This document shows, piece after piece, positions 23,430-30,374 of a stretch of 43,350 nt of DNA. The number at the start of each line of letters is the position of its first letter. Position 1 is the stretch's first letter. Both the position numbers and the translations under genes were made by a program. The stretch lies in the IMG/VR virus record IMGVR_UViG_3300042544_000888, positions 1 through 43,350 of that record, one strand, 5' to 3'. Origin of the DNA: a virus. The notes under the pieces were generated by a model. That model had not been told where the DNA came from and made no database searches. It was given only the letters and a program-made list of their open reading frames with translations.

Positions 23430-24293
23430 TTATCCTTCCGCCGCAAAGTTATCAACTGTTGAGCTTTGCGTATATGTTGATGGAACCTTAATTATACCAG
23501 CCTTGGCCGCCTTTGTTGCGCCAGACTGCGTTGTGCTTATCGTTCCGATTACGTTTGTTATCGAAGAGTCAGAGTATGCGACTGCTGTGATTGAATCACC
23601 AGAAGTTGTGACTTTAATTGAGTTTGCCGCCTGGTTTAGCGTAACGTCGCTAACCACTGAGGTGGTTACAGTGCCAGATAGTGAGCGTGACAGCCTAAGG
23701 TAATGAAATATGTCTGTGCAAGTTTGACAGTTACAAGAGTAGGTTCCACAAGCATACGAGCCACAAGCAGCGCAGTTATTGTAAGTCATACAACTGTTGC
23801 AAACCAATGAAGCGTTACCAATTACTGTGTTGAATCCAACACAGCACTTAGTGCCTTGACAAACAAAACCAGAGGAGCATTGATAATATGATCCGCAAGC
23901 GCCACAATCCGTAACCGTGCAACTGTTACAGCAGTAGCTGGTGCAAGTCTGGCAGTTACAAGAATAGCTTGACGAGTTATTTGTGTAGGCAGCAGACCAC
24001 CAGTTGTTTGCATCTGAAACCCAGAAACCCACACCAGTTCCAGCCCCAATAGTCGCAGAGACAACCATGTTGTTTGAAGAAAGTGTTGCGCTTGCTAGCG
24101 AGTAGTTGCTCGCCGCATCGTTGCTTTGAGCTTGGGAGCCATTAGCGAACCAGGTGCCACGAACGTTTGTCCAGAAGCTGCCTAGCGAACCTGAAGTCGT
24201 TCTTGTGAAGGCGTCCACAATAGCCGTTTTCATTGACTGCATAAAGCCGTAGGCCCTTGCCCCGGCTGCAGCGAATAAAGTAAATAGTGGCAT
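23430..24293 (-). CDS. Jelly-roll virion protein with a 20-cysteine insert
   Basis: A 287-residue protein. Residues about 24-108 and 194-285 together look like a concanavalin/LamG-type jelly roll (SGSLGSFWTNVRGTWFANG, VVSATIGAGTGVGFWV, NWWSAAY; later YLRLSRS, IKVTTSGDSITAVAYSD and a final VDNFAAE). Between them, residues 112-192 hold 20 cysteines, with YSCNCQTCT at both ends (110-118 and 185-193). The insert could be disulfide-linked on the virion surface or bind metal. It lies among fibre genes, so glycan or host binding is plausible. The start has AGG 7 bases upstream. Confidence 0.7.
   Translation of the reverse strand: MPLFTLFAAAGARAYGFMQSMKTAIVDAFTRTTSGSLGSFWTNVRGTWFANGSQAQSNDAASNYSLASATLSSNNMVVSATIGAGTGVGFWVSDANNWWSAAYTNNSSSYSCNCQTCTSYCCNSCTVTDCGACGSYYQCSSGFVCQGTKCCVGFNTVIGNASLVCNSCMTYNNCAACGSYACGTYSCNCQTCTDIFHYLRLSRSLSGTVTTSVVSDVTLNQAANSIKVTTSGDSITAVAYSDSSITNVIGTISTTQSGATKAAKAGIIKVPSTYTQSSTVDNFAAEG
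23491..23499 (-). promoter_or_regulatory. Extended -10-like element inside the jelly-roll gene
   Basis: Minus-strand TGGTATAAT, a perfect TGnTATAAT extended -10, lies inside coding sequence near the 3' end of the jelly-roll gene, 64 bases before the next ATG. It may drive an internal transcript for the following genes, but could be chance. Confidence 0.3.
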
Positions 24294-24302
24294 TTTTACC
24301 TA

Positions 24303-26069
24303 CTAAGCAAACTTAGATACTGAAGCCAAAACTGTGAATGTTGCGCTCGCCGTTTTGGTTATTACAAATGAGTAAACATCAATTGATGATGCGTTTCCTG
24401 CTGACGGTGCGGTTCCGCCAAGCCACTTAGGCGTTACAGAAGTTCCGTCAATTGAAAAAGCTGTTGGGTAATAAGGCGTAGTGCCGTTAGTGTTCCTGAA
24501 AACAAGCGTTGCTGTTTCACCAGTTGCCATTGAATTGTTTAGCGTTACGCTTGAAGAGCCCCTGAAGTTCAGGGTAAAGTTTGCGCTCGCGTTTGATGTG
24601 TAAAAAAGATCTGCCTGTGTTTGCTGGTCATAGTTTATCGTGCCAGTTGCGGCAGTTGCCGATACTGTGGTTATTTCTTTCGGTGACCTTAGGGTGGCAA
24701 AGCTTACAGCTGGAGAGGTTCCGAAAACCAAAGCGCCAGAACCAGTTTCGTCAGAAATCACACCAGCAAGCTGAGAAGAAGTTGTTGCTGCAAACTGCGC
24801 CAGTGTCCCCGAAGTGCTAGCGTCTCCAGCGGAGAACGTTGTCCACTCAACGCCATCTGCCTGAGCAGAGTTAGCGGTTAGAACCTGACCATTTGTGCCA
24901 ACGCTTTGCGCAACAAAAGTCCCAGAACCAGTGCCCACAAGGATAACACCCTTTGCAGAAAAGTCGCTCTTAGGAACTCTAGCATCAAGCTGTGTCTGCA
25001 CGGCAGAGGTTACACCATTAAGATACTGAAGTTCGGTGTTTGATACGTCACCAATAGTGGCTGACGTTGCTTCGATTGTGTCAACGGCTAGGGTGTCAAG
25101 GGCTCCCTGGGCGAAGTTAATCGTGGTGGTCGGTTCGTCAGTGACTCCACGGAAAAGCTTCCACTTATTGTCAGAAGCGTCTCGCACAAGACCAGTGTGC
25201 TGATAAGTTCCGTTGTTAAAAGAGCCGACAATACCTACGTCAACAACGTTGCTTGAGTTCCCCTCAGCAATATAAATTAGAGGATCTTCAACAACAAGGT
25301 CTTGAGCATTAACAGTTGTAGTTGTTCCGCCAACGGTTAGGTTGCCTGAGATGCTTACAGCAGCGGCGTTAAGAGTGCCAGTGAAAGTCGGGTTTGCTGC
25401 GGTAGCAAGACCAGCCTGAGCAGCCGTCTGGTTGGTCCACATTGAGGTAGCTGAATCCCAAGCCAAAACGTTATTGTCGCTTGGAGAAGGAGCGTTTACA
25501 TCGTGAAGCTCGTTAAGCTCATAGCCGTTCTGGACCTTGACAAGAATCTCACCATTAACAGAGTGTGCACGAATAACAACACCCAAGTAAACCGAGTGGG
25601 CTGGCTTTGCTGGCGGTGCGTTAAAAACAAACTCTCCGGCGGTAGAAGAAAGCCACACAGACTGGCCGGCGGTTGCAGAGCCGGTGTTGACGCCAGAAAG
25701 GAGACCTTCGCAAACAACCATTCCGGTAGCGCCATCAGCTATGCTTGCGGCGGTTAGACCTAAGGTCTTGCTTGAAGTGGCCTCACTGTCAGCATCTGAA
25801 AGTGTGATTAGAGCATTATCTCCGGTTGCGCCAGAGATGTAAACAACTTTACCTTTTCCAATTGTAGAACCAGTTGAGTTTTTAACTTCTTCGGTGATTC
25901 TAGAGACAGAAGCATATGGCAAAGCGGTCCAAGTTGTCGAACCATCACCAATCTTTGATAGGCCAGTGTTGCTTTCATAGCCTTGCTCACCAGCGGCAAG
26001 TGTTGGGTTAGTTGAAGCCCAGTTAGCAGCAGTGTCTCTGCGTAGCTTGATTATTGTTTGAACTGGCAT
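24303..26069 (-). CDS. Large tail fibre protein
   Basis: A 588-residue fibre protein. Residues 1-55 (IIKLRRDTAANWASTNPTLA, GEQGYESNTGLSKIGDGSTTW) form the N-terminal module typical of phage receptor-binding fibres (Mtd-N-like). The rest is Gly/Ala/Thr/Ser-rich beta-repeat sequence, including a block around 230-290 (NLTVGGTTTTVNAQDLVVEDPLIYIAEG) common in long phage fibres, and a C-terminal strand-rich head. It begins at the stop of the collagen-like gene upstream. Likely attaches the virion to the host surface. Confidence 0.75.
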   Translation of the reverse strand: MPVQTIIKLRRDTAANWASTNPTLAAGEQGYESNTGLSKIGDGSTTWTALPYASVSRITEEVKNSTGSTIGKGKVVYISGATGDNALITLSDADSEATSSKTLGLTAASIADGATGMVVCEGLLSGVNTGSATAGQSVWLSSTAGEFVFNAPPAKPAHSVYLGVVIRAHSVNGEILVKVQNGYELNELHDVNAPSPSDNNVLAWDSATSMWTNQTAAQAGLATAANPTFTGTLNAAAVSISGNLTVGGTTTTVNAQDLVVEDPLIYIAEGNSSNVVDVGIVGSFNNGTYQHTGLVRDASDNKWKLFRGVTDEPTTTINFAQGALDTLAVDTIEATSATIGDVSNTELQYLNGVTSAVQTQLDARVPKSDFSAKGVILVGTGSGTFVAQSVGTNGQVLTANSAQADGVEWTTFSAGDASTSGTLAQFAATTSSQLAGVISDETGSGALVFGTSPAVSFATLRSPKEITTVSATAATGTINYDQQTQADLFYTSNASANFTLNFRGSSSVTLNNSMATGETATLVFRNTNGTTPYYPTAFSIDGTSVTPKWLGGTAPSAGNASSIDVYSFVITKTASATFTVLASVSKFA

Positions 26070-26680
26070 TAGGCCGTGCCTCCATCGATAGTGTTAGACC
26101 AAGTAGTGTTGTAGTCTGTTCCGTTAACTTTAGTAAGTATTTGATTAGCTGTTCCGCCAGATGGGACGCCAGGTCCAGTAGCACCTGTGGCCCCAGTAGC
26201 GCCGGTTGCACCAGTAGCGCCGGTGGGTCCGGTTAGGTAGTAAACCCCATTTGAGTCCGGCACGGGGGATGCTGTTGTTAAATCAACTGTTGTGTTTTGG
26301 GCCAGCTGAAAGAAAAATGTTGGAATGCCACGAGTTGGGGTGTCCGACTGATCGGTTAGGCGGAAGTCTACCCTCCAGCTCCAGTCAACAGGGTTGTTGT
26401 CTGTGTCGTTTGTTGCAACTAGGCGAACGCCGCGAGTGTTGTCTGGGCCAAGAACGTAACCCTCAGAATCGAGCGGGCACTCAATTGTTGAAGGCAAGAT
26501 TGTTACAGGAGCCGGTGATGCTGTCACGTTTTTAACGTAAGGCGCTGAGGGTGTTAGTAGAATGCTTCCCCTGGCTGGAACGCCATCAGGAAAAACATCC
26601 AGGTCGTCACCGTCAGCGTGAGCAAGAAGAAAACGGCCAACGACAGTGCCGTAGCCAACATTTGATGGAAGAGTAGTCAT
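26069..26680 (-). CDS. Fibre protein with short collagen-like stretch
   Basis: A 203-residue protein. A beta-rich domain (1-150; VVGRFLLAHADGDDLDVFPDGVPARGSILLTPS) is followed by five or six GAT/GPT triplets (about 150-170) and a C-terminal tail ending NTIDGGTA. The collagen-like part probably forms a trimeric stalk. The same IDGGTA ending occurs in the next gene upstream, suggesting an exchangeable C-terminal unit. It begins 20 bases after that gene's stop. Confidence 0.7.
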   Translation of the reverse strand: MTTLPSNVGYGTVVGRFLLAHADGDDLDVFPDGVPARGSILLTPSAPYVKNVTASPAPVTILPSTIECPLDSEGYVLGPDNTRGVRLVATNDTDNNPVDWSWRVDFRLTDQSDTPTRGIPTFFFQLAQNTTVDLTTASPVPDSNGVYYLTGPTGATGATGATGATGATGPGVPSGGTANQILTKVNGTDYNTTWSNTIDGGTA

Positions 26681-26700
26681 TATAGATCCATTCTATCAGA

Positions 26701-26994
26701 TTAGGCCGTTCCGCCATCAATAGTTGTTCCGTCAAATGTTCCAGTTGCGCCGGTGTCACCCTTCGGACCTGTTGCGCCTGTTGCGCCCGTTGCTCCAGTC
26801 GCACCCGTTGCGCCTGTCTCACCTTGTGGACCAACTAGCCCAGCGTAAGTTCTTGAGTTCCACGCTTGACTACCATTGCCAATTTTAAATTTGTTTGTGT
26901 CGGACTCAAGACCAATCTCACCAACAGCAAGTATCGGGTTTGCAGCAGTCCAGTTTGCCGCCGTGTCATTTCTTAATTGTATCTGCACAGCCAT
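26701..26994 (-). CDS. Short fibre: Mtd-N-like module plus collagen-like repeats
   Basis: A 97-residue protein with residues 3-50 (QIQLRNDTAANWTAANPILA, GEIGLESDTNKFKIGNGSQAW) clearly similar to the N-terminus of the large fibre at 24303-26069. GPQGETGATGATG-type triplets (about 55-85) follow, and the end is TIDGGTA. It is a minimal fibre made of attachment module and collagen stalk. It overlaps the end of the next collagen-like gene by one base. Confidence 0.7.
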   Translation of the reverse strand: MAVQIQLRNDTAANWTAANPILAVGEIGLESDTNKFKIGNGSQAWNSRTYAGLVGPQGETGATGATGATGATGATGPKGDTGATGTFDGTTIDGGTA

Positions 26995-27719
26995 TAGAAG
27001 CTACCCGCATTTCCGCCCACAAGTGGACTAATTCCGCCATAAACACTATTTGCTTTACCACCATCAATGTTACCGTATGGTTGCCCATCCGCACCTTGCA
27101 AAGACTCAAGCCATTGAGCCTCGGTGCCAGTGAAGCCTTCGATCTGTGCAACTTGGTAAGCAGAGAAACCGTTTTGCCCCTGAGCTCCGGTAGCGCCGGT
27201 GTTTCCTGTGTCACCCTTTACGCCTTGAGCTCCAGTGTTTCCGGTGTCGCCTTTAACGCCTTGAATGCCTTGTTCGCCCTGCGCACCCTGAGCACCAGTG
27301 TCTCCCTTGTCGCCCTTAACGCCCTGGATACCCTGAATGCCTTGCGCACCAGTGTCGCCCTTAGGGCCAGTTTCTCCCTGGACACCTTGAATGCCCTGGT
27401 CGCCTTTTGCGCCCTGAGCTCCCGTGTCACCCTTAGCTCCGGTCTCGCCCTGGATTCCAGGCATGCCCTGAATTCCCTGAATTCCAGGAGCGCCGTCAGC
27501 ACCATTTGCACCATCAGCACCAGGCTCACCCTGCGGACCTTGTGGACCTTGTGGACCAGCAGGCCCAGGAGTGCCAGCGGAACCGCTATCACCAGGAGCA
27601 CTGCTGCCGTTATTAGTAACGCCAGGCTTTCTCTTGTCTAGCTTATTAATTTCAGATTCGACCTTATCAGCCCAGTCCTGTGACTGTGCCGGAAGATTGC
27701 TATCGGGAAAGAAAACCAT
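26994..27719 (-). CDS. Collagen-like fibre protein, probably leaderless
   Basis: A 241-residue protein. Residues 1-45 are a helical attachment segment ([21 protein letters not shown]). Residues about 52-190 are nearly uninterrupted Gly-X-Y triplets ([16 protein letters not shown], then GIQGIQG and GDTGAQG units). The rest is a short folded C-terminus with [16 protein letters not shown], a motif common after phage collagen repeats. It should form a trimeric triple-helical fibre. The ATG is preceded by TATAAT plus 7 bases and no Shine-Dalgarno sequence, and is the first gene after two terminators. Confidence 0.8.
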   Translation of the reverse strand: MVFFPDSNLPAQSQDWADKVESEINKLDKRKPGVTNNGSSAPGDSGSAGTPGPAGPQGPQGPQGEPGADGANGADGAPGIQGIQGMPGIQGETGAKGDTGAQGAKGDQGIQGVQGETGPKGDTGAQGIQGIQGVKGDKGDTGAQGAQGEQGIQGVKGDTGNTGAQGVKGDTGNTGATGAQGQNGFSAYQVAQIEGFTGTEAQWLESLQGADGQPYGNIDGGKANSVYGGISPLVGGNAGSF

Positions 27720-27726
27720 AATATAA

Positions 27727-27735
27727 ATTATACCC
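27727..27735 (-). promoter_or_regulatory. Leaderless-type promoter (GGGTATAAT, N7, ATG)
   Basis: Minus-strand GGGTATAAT stands directly after the T-run of a terminator and 7 bases before the ATG of the collagen-like fibre. Its position between terminator and start codon makes it the most convincing of the late promoters here, since the gene would otherwise be cut off from upstream transcription. Confidence 0.65.
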
Positions 27736-27736
27736 T

Positions 27737-27781
27737 AAAAAGAAAAGGCCCACTCCGGAACAGAGGCTCAACGGAGTGGGC
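27737..27781 (-). terminator. Rho-independent terminator (distal of two)
   Basis: Minus strand: a perfect 10-bp stem GCCCACTCCG/CGGAGTGGGC with a 14-base loop, followed by CTTTTCTTTTT. It lies upstream of the fibre promoter and would end any transcript reading past the capsid terminator, or a short RNA started at 27803. Confidence 0.85.
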
Positions 27782-27815
27782 TGTCCCAAAGGAGGGGTGG
27801 GACAAAACAAGTATA
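27740..27815 (-). ncRNA. Candidate small RNA with a CCUCC loop
   Basis: Between the two terminators the minus strand has GCGGTATACT (-10-like, 27810-27815), then after 7 bases a hairpin with stem TGTCCCA/TGGGACA (27804-27782) and the 9-base loop CCCCTCCTT. The second terminator follows immediately. A transcript starting near 27803 would be about 65 nt and consist only of these two hairpins. The loop can pair with Shine-Dalgarno sequences (AAGGAGG). No convincing -35 box is visible. It may alternatively be part of an untranslated tail of the capsid mRNA. Confidence 0.35.
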
Positions 27816-27820
27816 CCGCA

Positions 27821-27849
27821 AAAGAAAAACCCCCAACCGAAGTTGGGGG
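27821..27849 (-). terminator. Rho-independent terminator after major capsid gene
   Basis: Minus strand: 8-bp stem CCCCCAAC/GTTGGGGG closed by the stable TTCG tetraloop and followed by TTTTTCTTTT. It lies about 20 bases after the capsid stop codon and would separate capsid expression from the fibre and tail genes. Confidence 0.9.
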
Positions 27850-27869
27850 CAATTCTTTTGTGCGAGGTA

Positions 27870-28970
27870 TTAGCTACCTGCACCAGTCGAAGCGATTGTT
27901 CCGGCAGGAACAAAGAATCCACCAGTTGCGATGTGGCGGATTCGCATCTGCCAGTCGTCGTTGTCGAATGAGCCATAAGCCTCAGGGACAGCGCCGCCGC
28001 CTAGTGCAACACCCGATGCTGACTTAACGCGAAGCTCAGGAGCCTCGAATCCGCGAAGGAATCCAAGCACAACGCTTGGGTTAAGTGAAGCACTTGGCAC
28101 TGGAATCAAGAACCAGTAAGCACCGGCGCTTGGGTTGATCTTTGTGATCCAGTCGTTAACAACGATAGTCACCTGTGAACCGATTGGGTTACCAGTGATG
28201 GTCTTTGTCAAGATTGAGCCAGTAGTTGATGAGGTCTCAACAGTCTGAACAGCAAGGATCTTGCGTGCAGTAAGCTCAAGCGCACGTGGGATTACCAATG
28301 CGAACTGGCTTACAGGCTGGATCAGTCTGCCGTTATACTGCTGAAGGTTTGCAGCCTCGATAGCCAACTCTAGGTTAGTTAGAGTTAGTGCACCGTTACC
28401 CGAGAAGAGGTTGTTGTTGCCCGACTTGAAGTTGGCAGTGTTCAAACCTGAGCTTGAAACTAGCTGCTTGGTAACTTCTTCGTCCTCTTTACCCGCAGCC
28501 TTTAGGCCAAGCTCGATAGGTAGACGCTCTAGCAATGAGATGTTGCCGTCGTTTACAACAGCCTCCCATGAGAAGCGCACACGCTGACCGGCCTTCTTTA
28601 CTGCGAAGTCGCTCTCAGTTACTGAGAACCAACCAGCAGTTGGGTATTCGTCGTATTCGCCAACAGTAGGAAGTGAGCCGTCACGGAAAGTGTCGCCCTG
28701 GTTGTCCTTACCCTCATCTTCGTAGCGAAGGTTTAGGTATTGCTGCTTGCGGAAGTCATCAACAACTAGACGAGTTGCGAACTGGTCCCACACCTTTGGG
28801 GTGGCCTGGTAGTTCTCAAAAAGAATCTTGTTGATGGTTGGAGCTAGCTGGATCGGTAGGTCTGAAGTAGAGATACCTTCCTGAAGCTTTAGCTTGTCGT
28901 TGCGGTCGCCGCGAAGTGCGCCTTCGAGAAGCTTAGCAGCCTCTACTTGACGTGATGTAATGTTTTCCAT
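27870..28970 (-). CDS. Major capsid protein (HK97 fold, Mu-type)
   Basis: A 366-residue protein in the capsid position, after protease/scaffold and decoration genes and before a strong terminator. Recognisable elements are TSDLPIQLAPTINKILFENYQATPKVWDQFA near the N-arm, a YPTAGWFSVTESDFAVKKAGQRVRFSWEAVVNDG segment like the E-loop/P-domain of Mu-type capsids, and a C-terminal GFLRGFEAPELRVKS...WQMRIRHIATGGFF strand pattern. It would form the icosahedral shell. The TTCG terminator after it fits high, discrete expression. Confidence 0.85.
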   Translation of the reverse strand: MENITSRQVEAAKLLEGALRGDRNDKLKLQEGISTSDLPIQLAPTINKILFENYQATPKVWDQFATRLVVDDFRKQQYLNLRYEDEGKDNQGDTFRDGSLPTVGEYDEYPTAGWFSVTESDFAVKKAGQRVRFSWEAVVNDGNISLLERLPIELGLKAAGKEDEEVTKQLVSSSGLNTANFKSGNNNLFSGNGALTLTNLELAIEAANLQQYNGRLIQPVSQFALVIPRALELTARKILAVQTVETSSTTGSILTKTITGNPIGSQVTIVVNDWITKINPSAGAYWFLIPVPSASLNPSVVLGFLRGFEAPELRVKSASGVALGGGAVPEAYGSFDNDDWQMRIRHIATGGFFVPAGTIASTGAGS

Positions 28971-28982
28971 AATTGCCTATCC

Positions 28983-29324
28983 TTACGCAGCCTGAGTCAA
29001 ACGGACGTAAATGTCGCCAGCGGTTGTAGTTGCCTTTGCGGTAACTGCGTGACCGATGAACTTGTTACCAGAAGCGGTAACATTGATAACACCAGCAGAA
29101 GTCATGTAAACCGCTGCGCCAACAGTCACTGCTACTAGGGTTGAAAGCTTGACAACACCGTTGAACTTGAGAGTGGCGTAGTATGAACCGTTCTCCCCAA
29201 CTTTTGCGTCATGCTGTGCTAGGCCAACAAGTGCGCCAACCTGAACCAAGTCGCCTGATTTAACAGTGCTTGCTACAGGAAGGACAAGCTCATTGCCATC
29301 TTTGTAAGTCTCATTAAGAGCCAT
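28983..29324 (-). CDS. Capsid decoration / stabilisation protein (DUF2190-like)
   Basis: A 113-residue beta-rich protein: LVLPVASTVKSGDLVQVGALVGLAQ, then GAAVYMTSAGVINVTASGNKFIGHAV and AGDIYVRLTQ. This is the DUF2190 pattern, whose members sit beside capsid genes and include head-stabilising proteins. Located between protease/scaffold and major capsid. AAAGG lies about 9 bases before the ATG. Confidence 0.75.
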   Translation of the reverse strand: MALNETYKDGNELVLPVASTVKSGDLVQVGALVGLAQHDAKVGENGSYYATLKFNGVVKLSTLVAVTVGAAVYMTSAGVINVTASGNKFIGHAVTAKATTTAGDIYVRLTQAA

Positions 29325-29338
29325 GATTTACCTTTCGA

Positions 29339-29776
29339 TTACTTACCAGTTAGGCGAGCAATGATTGCATCATACTCGTCCACTGGTGTGGTGGTTGCGG
29401 CTTTGTTAGCCTCGTATACTACGCCTACAACCTGAGCAGCTGGGGCGGCGACGGCCTCACGAAGCGAGTCAGCGTAAGCCTTCTCTTCTTCAATAAGTTC
29501 GTCAACAGTCTTGACGTTAGTGTCAGACTTTAGGGCTTCCGCGACACGCTTAAGCGCGATCTTCGGAAGACCAGATTCGTTAAATTTCTCGGCAACGTCA
29601 ACAGGGTCGAGAGCTGGAGTTTCCTCAGCAGCGTCCTCGTCGGTTTCAGTTTCCTCAGCCGGGGTGGCTGCCTCTACAAGAGTCTGAACAGACTCGCGTA
29701 GCGGACCGAGTGCCTCAACAAAAACAGTCTTAAGGTCAGCAAGGGCTGCCTCAAACTCTTCCTTTGAAATAGACAT
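29339..29776 (-). CDS. Nested scaffold protein from an internal start in the protease gene
   Basis: In frame with the protease, the ATG at residue 184 (29776) begins MSISKEEFEAAL and is preceded on the minus strand by GGAAGGAAACGAA, a strong Shine-Dalgarno at good spacing. The 145-residue product would be exactly the acidic helical scaffold region. This mirrors the nested scaffold of lambda C/Nu3 and Mu I/Z. Evidence is the start site and domain boundary; expression is inferred. Confidence 0.55.
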   Translation of the reverse strand: MSISKEEFEAALADLKTVFVEALGPLRESVQTLVEAATPAEETETDEDAAEETPALDPVDVAEKFNESGLPKIALKRVAEALKSDTNVKTVDELIEEEKAYADSLREAVAAPAAQVVGVVYEANKAATTTPVDEYDAIIARLTGK

Positions 29777-30325
29777 TTCGTTTCCTTCCGTTTCGGCTTC
29801 AGTCACCAAATCGGTAACCTCACCTTGCTTTTTGTAGCTCTCAAGCAGTGAAATAAATTTTCCACCAGCTCCGGCTACTGTTACCACATCAACGCTCGTC
29901 ATTGGATCTGATTCCAAAGATTCGATGATAGGACCTTTGCGCCCTTCGGCTTCGCCAGCGATGGCTGAACCAAAAGCACGAATAGACAAACCCACATCAG
30001 AAGCCATCTCTTTAATGATAGGCGCAAAGTGTGAGTAAAACTCGATTTCGGCATACAAGCCGTCGTTGTTAAAAACTGCATCAGAAACAAGTTTACCAGC
30101 CAACTGGTTAACGTCACGCTCTGGGCGATCCGACTCTTCAGCAATAGAAGGGTGGTTCATGTAAACTTTTGTGCCAGCCTTAAACACGTTAGGGCCGTAA
30201 GTCTTGAGCATCTCAGGGCCGTAATAACCCGAAGAACCCCAACCAGCTTCAATGACCTTGACGTTCCATTTCTTTCCAGAAACAGGTGCATCAAAACCAA
30301 TCTTCTCGGTAAGAATCACTGACAT
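29339..30325 (-). CDS. Capsid maturation protease with C-terminal scaffold region
   Basis: A 328-residue prohead protease. Residues 1-165 hold the protease: MNHPS with H58, RPERDVNQLAGKL, and VGLSIRAFG with the presumed nucleophile S114, as in actinophage capsid proteases. From about 184 the sequence is acidic and helical (MSISKEEFEAALADLKTVFVEALG, an EET/DEDA-rich stretch, then DPVDVAEKFNESGLPKIALKRV), a scaffold-like part that would be digested during maturation. The start has GGAG 6 bases upstream. An internal start may yield scaffold alone (separate entry). Confidence 0.8.
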   Translation of the reverse strand: MSVILTEKIGFDAPVSGKKWNVKVIEAGWGSSGYYGPEMLKTYGPNVFKAGTKVYMNHPSIAEESDRPERDVNQLAGKLVSDAVFNNDGLYAEIEFYSHFAPIIKEMASDVGLSIRAFGSAIAGEAEGRKGPIIESLESDPMTSVDVVTVAGAGGKFISLLESYKKQGEVTDLVTEAETEGNEMSISKEEFEAALADLKTVFVEALGPLRESVQTLVEAATPAEETETDEDAAEETPALDPVDVAEKFNESGLPKIALKRVAEALKSDTNVKTVDELIEEEKAYADSLREAVAAPAAQVVGVVYEANKAATTTPVDEYDAIIARLTGK

Positions 30326-30358
30326 AAAATCTCCAATTATTTTAACAATCTATATGTT

Positions 30359-30369
30359 ATGATACCACA
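30359..30369 (-). promoter_or_regulatory. Extended -10-like element before protease gene
   Basis: Minus-strand TGTGGTATCAT lies shortly after the portal stop and 34 bases before the protease start, with GGAG between. It shares TGTGGTAT with the element at 20841-20851. Confidence 0.4.
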
Positions 30370-30374
30370 TTTAG

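Noticed and set aside
26700-27600. Regular short DNA repeats suggestive of a CRISPR array
   Set aside because: The 9-base periodicity comes from Gly-X-Y codons; there are no spacers between identical 25-40 base repeats.
26895-27641. Open frame on the plus strand antisense to the collagen-like fibres
   Set aside because: Ser/Leu/Ala/Thr repeats mirror the Gly-X-Y coding repeats of the opposite strand. No start signal.
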